Shown here in pieces: positions 24,366 through 31,533 of a stretch of 64,000 nucleotides of DNA; positions within the stretch are counted from its first letter, which is position 1, and each line of letters opens with the position of its first letter. A program made the translations under genes and the position numbers. Source of the stretch: Ancylomarina subtilis (GTDB taxonomy: Bacteria; Bacteroidota; Bacteroidia; Bacteroidales; Marinifilaceae); contig NZ_SHKN01000001.1 in the NCBI RefSeq assembly GCF_004217115.1, forward strand, positions 1,491,781 to 1,555,780, written 5' to 3'. The notes below the pieces were generated by a model that saw only the letters and a list, made by a program, of their open reading frames with translations, did not search any database and had not been told where the DNA came from.

Positions 24366-24735
24366 GATATTTTTGATGATATTTTTTATACTTATCGAAG
24401 TAAAAAAATAGATTGTGATTGTTCGCAATGTCTAAATTTAATAACTCTTTGTTGTTCATCAGGACATATTTATAATAGAATATAGACATTGCTTCCATCA
24501 TATCTGCACGTTCAACATCTACTTCACAGATTTCAATAACTTCGGGGCGAATCTTACGCTTCTTCAACTTCTTTAACCAAACGTTTTTAGGGTTTTCATA
24601 AATAGTTTCGCTTAAATGCTGTGATAACCTTTGTTCTTTGGTTCGTATGGTCTGCCCTATATAACGGATTTTCTTTCGTGTTAATTTCCCGTGATGAATA
24701 TAAGGATGAACAATTCCGTATATAACTGCTTTCAT
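24343..24735 (-). CDS. GIY-YIG family nuclease
   Basis: A 130-residue protein with the GIY-YIG core: IYGIVHP at residues 5-11 and RYIGQTIR at about 24-31, then the conserved Arg in QRLSQHL (near 36) and a helix with Glu in the DMMEAMSIFYYK segment (about 78-90). It is probably an endonuclease. The gene is reversed relative to its neighbours, has its own terminator, and was probably inserted as a mobile or homing-type unit between lysis-region genes. Target and activity are unknown. Confidence 0.75.
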   Translation of the reverse strand: MKAVIYGIVHPYIHHGKLTRKKIRYIGQTIRTKEQRLSQHLSETIYENPKNVWLKKLKKRKIRPEVIEICEVDVERADMMEAMSIFYYKYVLMNNKELLNLDIANNHNLFFYFDKYKKYHQKYLSVLDNY

Positions 24736-24826
24736 AATAGAATAGTATTAAATCTTATAACAAATATAAGCTTAAACTATAATATTATGCAAACCAGAAA
24801 ATAAAAAAAAAACAATTTTAAAATTA

Positions 24827-25249
24827 ATGAAATGGATAGACAAATTAGGCAATCTTTTAGGGGGTGATTTACTCACAAAAGCAAAAGATATAATAGATGA
24901 ATGCTTTACTTCTGAGGAAGAAAAAAACAACTTCGTTTTAGAATTAGAAAAACAAAAATTAGAGGGGAAAACAATAGATTTAGAATATATTTCATTACAA
25001 ATTGAAGATGTAAAATCAGCAAGGGAAGCAAATGTAAAAATTCAACAATCTGAAAATGCTTCTTGGTTAGCTAAAAACACACCTTATATTATTGATATAT
25101 CACTAAATATTATCTTTTGCGCAAGTATTGTATTCGCTTTTATCACAGAAGATAAAGAATTAATATTATTCTGTTTGGGTATGCTTACTGCACGATTCGG
25201 TGACGTTGTAGGATTTCATAGAGGAAGTTCAAGCAAAGTAAAGAGGTGA
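24827..25249 (+). CDS. Holin-like protein (3TM type)
   Basis: The 140-residue protein has a soluble helical N-terminal half with a conserved-type sequence (VKSAREANVKIQQSENASWLA split across residues 62-82), then two or three membrane helices (about 86-108 and 112-130) and a short basic end (SSSKVKR). This matches the 3TM holin family of phages and gene transfer agents. It would permeabilise the inner membrane at lysis. A partner endolysin was not found nearby. Confidence 0.6.
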   Translation: MKWIDKLGNLLGGDLLTKAKDIIDECFTSEEEKNNFVLELEKQKLEGKTIDLEYISLQIEDVKSAREANVKIQQSENASWLAKNTPYIIDISLNIIFCASIVFAFITEDKELILFCLGMLTARFGDVVGFHRGSSSKVKR

Positions 25250-25274
25250 AAAAGCAAAGAAAGAACCGTTCTAC

Positions 25275-25331
25275 TCCTATCTATTATCCTTATAATATTA
25301 TCTAAGTAGGAACTTTTTTCGTGTCAAAAAT
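25275..25331. repeat. Phage repeat, copy R3
   Basis: Differs from R1/R2 mainly in having CTAAGTAGGAACTTTTTT where they have CTAAGTCAACACTTTTTT; otherwise it carries the same TATAATATTATC and CGTGTCAAAAA blocks. The preceding AACCGTTCTACTCC is shared with R2. Confidence 0.8.
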
Positions 25332-25351
25332 CCAACGAAAGAAAAAACAAA

Positions 25352-25413
25352 TTCTATCATATATTTATTCTTATAATATTATCTAAGTAGGAACTTTTTT
25401 CGTGTCAAAAAAT
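25352..25413. repeat. Phage repeat, copy R4
   Basis: The most diverged copy at its 5' side (TATCATATATTTATTC). It is identical to R3 from TTATAATATTATCTAAGTAG through CGTGTCAAAAA. R3 and R4 are spaced about 88 bp apart, similar to R1/R2 (99 bp). Confidence 0.78.
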
Positions 25414-25695
25414 ATTAAGATAGTATTGGATAGAACAAGAAAACAACACTTTTCAAATGTCAAATAAATCAAATTTGGCAAAATTCCACTATAAAATATT
25501 TATATATAATTATGTAATTAAGTCTTAATATTTTAAACTTTTATTACAAAATCTACTATAAACTTTATAATACAATTTTAGAAATAATTGCTTAGTGTCA
25601 TTCGCTATTATTTCGACCCGAAAGAGGAGAAGCGATTAATTACCGCTTTTTCTTTTACAAAAGAAATGACACGAAAAAACACGACAACGTGAAGA

Positions 25696-27273
25696 ATGAC
25701 ACTTATAAAGAAGTTCAACAAAGAAACCAACCAAAAAGAATTATTTGATGATGTATTGAAAAAATGGTATAACCCAATAACAGAAAATTGGGTTCAAAGA
25801 TTAAGAAAACCAAGAAATACAAAAGGAGAAGCCAAAGGAAAAGCACTAACAAAGATTGAACAAGACAATTACACAATCTACAAGTTTGCAAATATTATCT
25901 TTTCAACTGACAAAATCGAAGATGAAAGAATTTCGATATTCATTACAAAACTTATTAGAAAATACTATTCAAAAGTAAGAATGGATGAAAACGAATTTAT
26001 CGATTTTGACATACAAGAAAATGAAATAGAGGAACAAAAAAAGCTGATTAAAAAGCAATCATTTGTTCATATCAAATCAGAAGAATTAAAAGCATTATTA
26101 GGAAGCAACTATAATACAACCTTAGATTTATTAACACAAAAAGGATATGTCGAAAGAAAGAAAACTTCATTTATTATCAAGAATGGTTTTAAGGTTTCTA
26201 CAATGATTTATAAACCTTCTAAGGCTTTATTATCGAATCGATATACAATGAAACCAGTAATTTATTCAAAGGTTTACAAGACCGTTAAAACAAGTTTTGA
26301 AAACAAATGCAAGGAGTTTGAAGGAACATATTTAGAAAACTTCAAATCAAGTATTTCTTTTAAATTCAATATCGATTTAAAGTCATATAATGAAATAATT
26401 GAACAGAATTATAATAGATATTTCAAAGAAAAATTAGAAGAAATTGAACAAAAACAGGCTGAAAATTTAGCAAAATTTGAAAAAACATATAAAAACAATC
26501 TGAAATATAAAAAATCAGGTAAGGAAACAAAGTCTTTCGCTAAATATCAAAAGTTTTCAGATAGATATTTTGCTTTGCTTGAAGCAAAACCGCTTACAAT
26601 TGAAGAGTTAAAAGAAGAATATTTACAATACTATTTTGCAATGAAAAGTTGGGATATGTCAAACTACTATGACAAAATTGACTTTTTCAAAGTAGATGAA
26701 TTTTCGGGTAGATTACACAGCATTTTCACTAATATTCCTTCAATATTCATAGATTATAAATGGAGCAATCAAACCGATATTACATCTTGTCAAATGTCAT
26801 ATTTAGCACAACTATGTTATAACGAAATAGGAACTAACGATTACACAACCAAATTCAACGAATTAGACGACATATATAATCACTACAAAGGCGACAAATC
26901 AAGAACTTTATTCAAAACAAATATGTTGGCTTCTGTATTTGGTCAAACCAACGGCAAAAACCACCAACTATTTTGCACGACGTTTCCGCAAGCAGGCGAA
27001 TTTATCACAGAATACAAGCAGAATTACAGCTATACAAATAGAAAAGGTAAGAAGCTTGATAAGGTGTTTAGTTCTTTATGCTGCGAATTACAACAAAACG
27101 AATTAGAAACGTTTCAGAAGCTTTGGAGCTTCCTTTATTCTCAGAATATACCCTTTGTTTCAAAACACGATTCAGTTGTTTTAAAGAGTCAAAAGCATTT
27201 GAATATTGCGGTTGAAAAACTGAATGAACTTTTATCAGAAGATTTGAAGAACGTGAATTACAAATTACATTAA
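25696..27273 (+). CDS. Putative replication protein with divergent family-A polymerase palm
   Basis: A 525-residue protein. Residues 125-160 look like a winged helix (LKALLGSNYNTTLDLLTQKGYVERKK split). The C-terminal half carries three motifs in the order of family A DNA polymerases: a motif-A-like DITSCQ with Asp361, a motif-B-like helix KTNMLASVFGQTNG (Lys407 to Gly420), and a motif-C-like SKHDSVVL (His491, Asp492). GRLHSIFTNIP (338-348) precedes motif A. I infer a template-dependent polymerase or primase-like replication protein of the element. The match is motif-level only. Repeats lie directly upstream. Confidence 0.55.
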   Translation: MTLIKKFNKETNQKELFDDVLKKWYNPITENWVQRLRKPRNTKGEAKGKALTKIEQDNYTIYKFANIIFSTDKIEDERISIFITKLIRKYYSKVRMDENEFIDFDIQENEIEEQKKLIKKQSFVHIKSEELKALLGSNYNTTLDLLTQKGYVERKKTSFIIKNGFKVSTMIYKPSKALLSNRYTMKPVIYSKVYKTVKTSFENKCKEFEGTYLENFKSSISFKFNIDLKSYNEIIEQNYNRYFKEKLEEIEQKQAENLAKFEKTYKNNLKYKKSGKETKSFAKYQKFSDRYFALLEAKPLTIEELKEEYLQYYFAMKSWDMSNYYDKIDFFKVDEFSGRLHSIFTNIPSIFIDYKWSNQTDITSCQMSYLAQLCYNEIGTNDYTTKFNELDDIYNHYKGDKSRTLFKTNMLASVFGQTNGKNHQLFCTTFPQAGEFITEYKQNYSYTNRKGKKLDKVFSSLCCELQQNELETFQKLWSFLYSQNIPFVSKHDSVVLKSQKHLNIAVEKLNELLSEDLKNVNYKLH

Positions 27274-27295
27274 AAAATAAAAGAATGACACTATA

Positions 27296-28273
27296 ATGAA
27301 TAATATAAATGAACACACACAACATCTTTATATGATGTATGATAATGTTAATAAACTAACAAAGATAGGTATAGCAAAACGACCAGAAATAAGATTAAAA
27401 CAGATTCAAAATGCATTAGGATTAACAGGAATAAAATTAATAGATGTTGTTTATGGTAAATCCAATAAAGAAAAAGAATTACATAAAATGTTTAGTGAAT
27501 ATAGAGTTGATAAACATCCTATGTCATTAGTTGATGATTATAACGGACAAGGAGGACACACAGAATGGTTTAAATTAGATAAGAAAACACGTAATAAATT
27601 AAAAAAAATCTACAAAGACTTATCAGAAGATAATAAATCATTCGAAGAAACATATAAATTCTATTTAAAAAGAGACATACTTATTGAAAAAGAATACAAG
27701 ATGCATATGAAAGGAATTAAAACCAATAAATATATTTCTAAGGTATTATACGAAATGTCTGAAAGAGATTGTGAAAAAGCTCTAAGTGTTCCAAAAGATA
27801 AAAGAGATAAAGAACAAAATTCCTGTATAAAATTCAACAACTCTATGTTTTATTCTATGAAAGAAACTATAAAAAAACCTGAAAACATTTATTACACAAA
27901 CATTATAGATGATAAATACTTTATTAAATATAAACAGTTTAATTACAATAATGAAGACATAAGAATATGTCAAAAATTATTTATCGTCAATAAAGAACCA
28001 ATTGATTTACACGAAGTAATTCATCATATCTATTGCAATAATGGAAAAATAGATAGTTTGTTTGATAATCTTATGGATACTGAAAGTCAAAATATCAATT
28101 TAGATACACACTCAAAAATGTTAGATGTTGTAAAAGAAGAATTAAAATATTATTTGATTAATAAAGGATATGATAACAATAAATTAATTAATTTCATAAT
28201 AGAAAATACGAAACCAAGAAACGTTTATTCAGAAGCAGAAATAAGTGAATCTTTTGGATTATTCCAAAACTAA
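27296..28273 (+). CDS. T5orf172/MUG113-type GIY-YIG-superfamily protein
   Basis: The N-terminal 100 residues match the T5orf172 pattern: LYMMYDNVNKLTKIGIAKRP, then RLKQIQNALG, KEKELHKMFSEYRV and TEWFKL. This fold is a GIY-YIG relative common in phages. The remaining 220 residues are Lys/Asn/Tyr-rich with no recognised domain. It starts 22 bases after the polymerase-like gene, with the shared upstream motif GAATGACAC, so co-expression is likely. Nuclease activity is possible but not shown. Confidence 0.65.
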   Translation: MNNINEHTQHLYMMYDNVNKLTKIGIAKRPEIRLKQIQNALGLTGIKLIDVVYGKSNKEKELHKMFSEYRVDKHPMSLVDDYNGQGGHTEWFKLDKKTRNKLKKIYKDLSEDNKSFEETYKFYLKRDILIEKEYKMHMKGIKTNKYISKVLYEMSERDCEKALSVPKDKRDKEQNSCIKFNNSMFYSMKETIKKPENIYYTNIIDDKYFIKYKQFNYNNEDIRICQKLFIVNKEPIDLHEVIHHIYCNNGKIDSLFDNLMDTESQNINLDTHSKMLDVVKEELKYYLINKGYDNNKLINFIIENTKPRNVYSEAEISESFGLFQN

Positions 28274-28400
28274 TACAGATATTTCAAGAACGTAAATAAT
28301 AAAACATTCAAAAAACATAAACTTTTTTGAACTTTCATCATATAAATAGTGTCTTAAAGCAATTTACAATTTAATGTTCATATTTATGAATTTTATTTTT

Positions 28401-28433
28401 AAGAGTGTATCAAATCGATACACTCTTTTTTTA
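28401..28433 (+). terminator. Strong intrinsic terminator
   Basis: A perfect 11-pair stem AAGAGTGTATC / GATACACTCTT with a five-base loop, then seven T. It ends the polymerase/T5orf172 unit, about 130 bases after the stop codon. Confidence 0.88.
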
Positions 28434-28445
28434 TGAAAAAATGTC

Positions 28446-28484
28446 AAAAAATGGAATAATTTGAACAGGTGATTTTAATATATA
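28446..28484 (+). promoter_or_regulatory. Upstream repeat/promoter of HNH gene, copy 1
   Basis: This 39-bp stretch is repeated with few changes at 29026-29063. Shared core: AAATGGAATA, TTTG, ACAGGTGATTTT and TATATA. TTTG followed by TATATA after 16-17 bases could be a promoter; it lies about 25 bases before the HNH start codon. Confidence 0.5.
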
Positions 28485-28505
28485 ATTCTAAACAAATGAT
28501 TTAGA

Positions 28506-29027
28506 ATGAAAATTAAATTCACAAATGAAGAACTAAAAGAAAAGATTGAAAATGATGAAATAAGACAATATAGAAACTCAGTATATTATTTTTCAAGGGA
28601 TGCATTGTCATACAACATCAAAACGGGTTTAATGATGAAACCAAGCATAAACGGCGGCGGTTATTTAAAATTAGACTTATGGATTGACAAAATAAGAAAA
28701 CAAGAATATTTGCATCGAATAGTCGCTGAAATATACTTAGGAGAATGCCCCGAAGGTTATTTAGTGAATCATATTGATTTTGATAGAACGAATGATAATA
28801 TTGAAAATTTGGAATATGTTTCAGCCGAAGAAAATACAATTCACTCAATTGAACGAATCGTTGAAAAACGAAGAAAAATCACGAACGAACAAATATTAGA
28901 ATTCAAAGAGTATTTGAGGGAAAATCCAAAAAAAATAAATTATAAATATTTTATGGAAAAATTTAATGTTTGCCGAAGAACCCTTTACAACATCAAAACG
29001 GGAAGAACTTGGAAACACATTTATTAA
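28506..29027 (+). CDS. HNH homing-type endonuclease
   Basis: The 173-residue protein has a zinc-free HNH core: YLHRIVAEIYLGECPEGY (about 76-93), VNHIDFDRTNDNIENLEY (about 95-112) with the central His-Asn pair, and AEENTIHS. The C-terminal part (125-173) looks like a helix-turn-helix DNA-binding tail ending YNIKTGRTW. This layout is typical of free-standing phage HNH endonucleases. Nearly identical repeats flank the gene on both sides (28446-28484, 29026-29063), consistent with insertion beside a duplicated promoter segment. Confidence 0.85.
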   Translation: MKIKFTNEELKEKIENDEIRQYRNSVYYFSRDALSYNIKTGLMMKPSINGGGYLKLDLWIDKIRKQEYLHRIVAEIYLGECPEGYLVNHIDFDRTNDNIENLEYVSAEENTIHSIERIVEKRRKITNEQILEFKEYLRENPKKINYKYFMEKFNVCRRTLYNIKTGRTWKHIY

Positions 29028-29063
29028 AAATGGAATATTTTGGACAGGTGATTTTTATATATA
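29026..29063 (+). promoter_or_regulatory. Upstream repeat/promoter of small early genes, copy 2
   Basis: Second copy of the 28446-28484 sequence, here immediately after the HNH stop codon and about 40 bases before the 83-residue gene. It contains TTTTGGACAGGTGATTTTT followed by ATATATA. It is likely the promoter for genes 29104-30650. Confidence 0.5.
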
Positions 29064-29103
29064 CTATTATAAGAAACACTAAAAAAACAATAATAATTAA
29101 AAT

Positions 29104-29355
29104 ATGAAACTAAACAAAGAAGAAATGAAAACGTTTCTTGAATTATCAGATATGGAATTAAGACACGCAAAAGGCGTAATGATATTTCCACAATCAGACG
29201 GAACATATGTTTTGTGTGATAAGAAAATGAAAGCAATAGAAATCGGAGTTTATCACGAACTACTAACCATTTTAAGAAAGGCAAAAGCTAAAAATATATT
29301 TCAAAACATAGCTGAAAGCAACGACGATTTAGAAGCAACATTTGTATTCTATTAA
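29104..29355 (+). CDS. Hypothetical small phage protein (83 aa)
   Basis: A soluble alpha/beta product with an N-terminal helix (KLNKEEMKTFLEL) and no recognised domain. First gene of a rightward run of five small genes behind promoter-like repeat copy 2. An A-rich leader without Shine-Dalgarno is typical for the host phylum. Function unknown. Confidence 0.6.
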   Translation: MKLNKEEMKTFLELSDMELRHAKGVMIFPQSDGTYVLCDKKMKAIEIGVYHELLTILRKAKAKNIFQNIAESNDDLEATFVFY

Positions 29356-29379
29356 AAACAAAAATATAATAATTAAGAT

Positions 29380-29625
29380 ATGAAAACACCAAATTACAAC
29401 GCTAACCAAAGAGACACATTAAACAAGATTTTCGACAAAGGAGCAAAACACGACTTTACAACTATGGATAAAGAAATAATTGATATTTTATTAGAACAAT
29501 TAATTACGAATATATCAATTATTCAAGGTGTTAAACGATACAAGACAATAGAAGATAGATATACAATAGACGAAATCAACGACTATTTATTACAGATGAA
29601 AATTAACGAATCAAGAAACTCATAA
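29380..29625 (+). CDS. Hypothetical small phage protein (81 aa)
   Basis: Small helical protein starting 24 bases after its neighbour, with the leader ATAATTAAGATATG resembling those of other genes in the run. The sequence is rich in Asp/Ile/Thr with a central helix (IIDILLEQLITNISII). A strong terminator follows within 12 bases of the stop. No family recognised. Confidence 0.58.
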   Translation: MKTPNYNANQRDTLNKIFDKGAKHDFTTMDKEIIDILLEQLITNISIIQGVKRYKTIEDRYTIDEINDYLLQMKINESRNS

Positions 29626-29636
29626 TTATATTTTCT

Positions 29637-29694
29637 CACCCTTTCAACCTACTAAACAGCCATAAAATTTTAATTGGTTGAAAGGGTGTTTTTT
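29637..29694 (+). terminator. Strong intrinsic terminator
   Basis: CACCCTTTCAACC (29637-29649) and GGTTGAAAGGGTG (29676-29688) form a perfect 13-pair stem around a 26-base loop, then six T. Confidence 0.88.
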
Positions 29695-29729
29695 CAAAAT
29701 ATAATTACAAAAAAAATAATAAATAAAAT

Positions 29730-30098
29730 ATGAAACCAAATACATTTTCAACAGTAGCAGACATTTACAACTTAGTTGAATCATATACAGAACAAATAAA
29801 TGAATCTAAAAAGAAAACAGAAGCTTTAAAAGATGAATTAAACGATAAATTATTAAATCACACTAACAAATTAAACGGTTGCACGTTCTCTCTTAATATG
29901 TCTTTATTATTAGACGATATTTCAAAGAATAAGAATATTGATAATAATAATAGACAATCTTTAATTTCACTTTCATATCAAGCAATTCACAAATTTAAAT
30001 CAGAAATGGTGAATACTGTTCGAAAAATCAAACATTCATTCTTTGATATTACCGAAGAAGACAAAGCCGAATTAGAGCGACAAAAAAATAATAATTAA
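29730..30098 (+). CDS. Hypothetical phage protein (122 aa)
   Basis: Predicted all-helical protein with a coiled-coil-prone start (residues 12-45, repeated Glu/Lys/Leu) and an Asn/Lys-rich tail. No recognised domain. It follows a terminator, so it needs its own promoter, which I cannot place with confidence in the 29695-29729 gap. It is only three bases from the next gene. Confidence 0.55.
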   Translation: MKPNTFSTVADIYNLVESYTEQINESKKKTEALKDELNDKLLNHTNKLNGCTFSLNMSLLLDDISKNKNIDNNNRQSLISLSYQAIHKFKSEMVNTVRKIKHSFFDITEEDKAELERQKNNN

Positions 30099-30101
30099 GA
30101 A

Positions 30102-30377
30102 ATGGAAATATTTATAATAATATATGTATGGACTATAATCTCGTTTTTTGTGGGATTTAACCGAGGTGAAAAGAACCAAGAAAGAAAGCAGATTCAACAA
30201 ACTGAAACAGTTATTAACGGAATAACATTCAAAGGAGTAAGTAAAGAAAATCTTCCTTTGATAACCTTTATTTATGAAGATGAACAGGAAGTTAATGTAA
30301 AGAATGAAAACAAGATTCACGCAATTGCACCGACTTTTGGCGAAATCGCAAAAGAACAAAAAACAACTATTAAATAA
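30102..30377 (+). CDS. Hypothetical membrane-anchored protein (91 aa)
   Basis: An N-terminal hydrophobic helix (residues 3-20, IFIIIYVWTIISFFVGF) is followed by a short soluble domain. It may be a single-pass inner-membrane protein facing the cytoplasm. It is tightly packed between two other small genes (3-base and 0-base gaps), so it belongs to one transcription unit. Function unknown. Confidence 0.55.
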   Translation: MEIFIIIYVWTIISFFVGFNRGEKNQERKQIQQTETVINGITFKGVSKENLPLITFIYEDEQEVNVKNENKIHAIAPTFGEIAKEQKTTIK

Positions 30378-30650
30378 ATGAAAGATGTAAAAAGATTTAT
30401 TAGTTGGATATGTGAATATGAATTTATGTGGGCTGAAATACATCAAGGTAATAATGGTTTTGAAGTAAGTATTTATAATGAATGTTACAGCGAATCTTCT
30501 AATTACCCTATAAATCCTAATGATAAGGATGTATGGATTAAACTACAAGAAGATATTAATAATGGCTATAATGATGATGATGAAATTGAAATGTTGAATG
30601 ATTATAAAAATCATATTCGCAAACTAATATTAGACGTAGTTTTCAAATAA
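30378..30650 (+). CDS. Hypothetical small acidic phage protein (90 aa)
   Basis: Starts directly after the stop codon of the previous gene. The 90-residue sequence is Tyr/Asn/Asp-rich with a mixed alpha/beta pattern. No family recognised. It is the last rightward gene of the phage; a bidirectional stem-loop follows and faces the leftward genes. Confidence 0.55.
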   Translation: MKDVKRFISWICEYEFMWAEIHQGNNGFEVSIYNECYSESSNYPINPNDKDVWIKLQEDINNGYNDDDEIEMLNDYKNHIRKLILDVVFK

Positions 30651-30702
30651 GCGATTCTAAGCAACGTTAAAATTTCAAATGATGGATTATATAAAAACAC
30701 AA

Positions 30703-30737
30703 AAAAGCCTTATCAGATTTAATCTAATAAGGCTTTT
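30703..30737. terminator. Bidirectional terminator between converging phage genes
   Basis: AAAAGCCTTAT pairs with ATAAGGCTTTT around a 13-base loop, with A- and T-runs giving a usable terminator on both strands. It separates the rightward small genes from the leftward genes at the right end. Confidence 0.75.
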
Positions 30738-30775
30738 AAGCTTTCATTTTCTTGGATTGAAAACGCATCATTTCG

Positions 30776-31006
30776 TTATAAATTTAAACATTTCCCGAAT
30801 TTCTCTTTAACAACTTCATAAAGATCATTTTCAATTATTATATATTGTAATTGGTCATAGTAGCCTATGTCATATTCGTCTTTTTTAATTTCTTCAAATG
30901 TCATAGGAAATTTAGTATCTTTATTAAAAATATTTAAAGCTTCTTCTAAATGATCGTCAGATACTTGAACAACTTTTCTATTAACTTCGTAAAATGATAG
31001 TTTCAT
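30776..31006 (-). CDS. Hypothetical small phage protein (76 aa)
   Basis: I chose ATG 31006 (MKLSFYEVNRK) over the upstream in-frame ATG 31039. A perfect -7 element lies between them, and the extra 11 residues look like non-coding sequence. The product is a small acidic alpha/beta protein with a helix near residues 15-30 (DDHLEEALNIF). No recognised family. Leftward gene nearest the bidirectional terminator. Confidence 0.5.
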   Translation of the reverse strand: MKLSFYEVNRKVVQVSDDHLEEALNIFNKDTKFPMTFEEIKKDEYDIGYYDQLQYIIIENDLYEVVKEKFGKCLNL

Positions 31007-31027
31007 ATTCTGTTTTTTAATTAAGCA

Positions 31028-31035
31028 CAAAAATA
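31028..31035 (-). promoter_or_regulatory. Promoter -7 element for the 76-aa gene
   Basis: On the minus strand the sequence TATTTTTG fits TAnnTTTG. The predicted transcription start is near 31022, leaving a 16-base leader before ATG 31006. Confidence 0.4.
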
Positions 31036-31065
31036 ACATAAAAATTAATTATTCCCTTTCTAACC

Positions 31066-31509
31066 CTACGCAGCTATTTTTAATTCGTTGTTCTTGGAAA
31101 GAATTTCAATTTGTTCATTATTGAAAGTTCTATTACTTGACATTGTGTTTTCCCACGCTCCAACGATATAATATTTACTTTCTTCTTCTACTTCTTCTTC
31201 GATTTCAAATCCTTTAAAGTCGGTGAAATCAACAAGAAACCCTTTCACAACAGAACGAATATCATTGAAATCTGAATAGACATATTCGAATATTTCGCTT
31301 CGTTTCTTGTTTTGCTCCCAATCCATAAAATCACAACAAATTAATATTTCGTCTTCAAGGTCATCAATAGAAATAGACATTTCATTATCTAAGACATTTG
31401 CAACTACAAAACCTTTACTTTCTATTGTTTGTTCAACATCTAAACATAACACACCCCCGAAAGCACCTAACAAGGCTTTTACAACTCTTATTTCAATTTC
31501 TGTTCTCAT
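31066..31509 (-). CDS. Hypothetical acidic phage protein (147 aa)
   Basis: Acidic protein with no recognised domain; it contains SEIFEYVYSDFND (near 71-83) and ends in ELKIAA. The upstream gene product has a comparable EEIFDFVYYNDHN segment and the same KIAA end, so the two may be distant relatives. The gene follows the 290-residue gene by 24 bases and shares its transcript. Function unknown. Confidence 0.55.
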   Translation of the reverse strand: MRTEIEIRVVKALLGAFGGVLCLDVEQTIESKGFVVANVLDNEMSISIDDLEDEILICCDFMDWEQNKKRSEIFEYVYSDFNDIRSVVKGFLVDFTDFKGFEIEEEVEEESKYYIVGAWENTMSSNRTFNNEQIEILSKNNELKIAA

Positions 31510-31533
31510 CTACTTTTATTTTTTAGTTATTAT

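Larger units (their letters stand above)
25250..25695. other. Repeat-rich AT-rich region, candidate replication origin
   Basis: This 446-bp gap holds repeats R3 and R4 and very AT-rich DNA (25480-25590). It also has several TGACAC motifs (complement at 25592, direct at 25667 and 25693) and a partial inverted copy of the repeat core (GACACGAAAAAA near 25668). A near-palindrome AGCGATTAATTACCGCT lies near 25631-25647. It directly precedes the polymerase-like gene. Repeats plus AT-rich DNA upstream of a replication gene are typical of an origin or operator region; no gene is visible in it. Confidence 0.45.

Noticed and set aside
28401-28433. Similarity of AGTGTATCAAAT.GATACA to the hcp operator copies
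   Set aside because: The extended perfect stem and T-run make it a clear terminator; it lacks a -7 element at the operator spacing.
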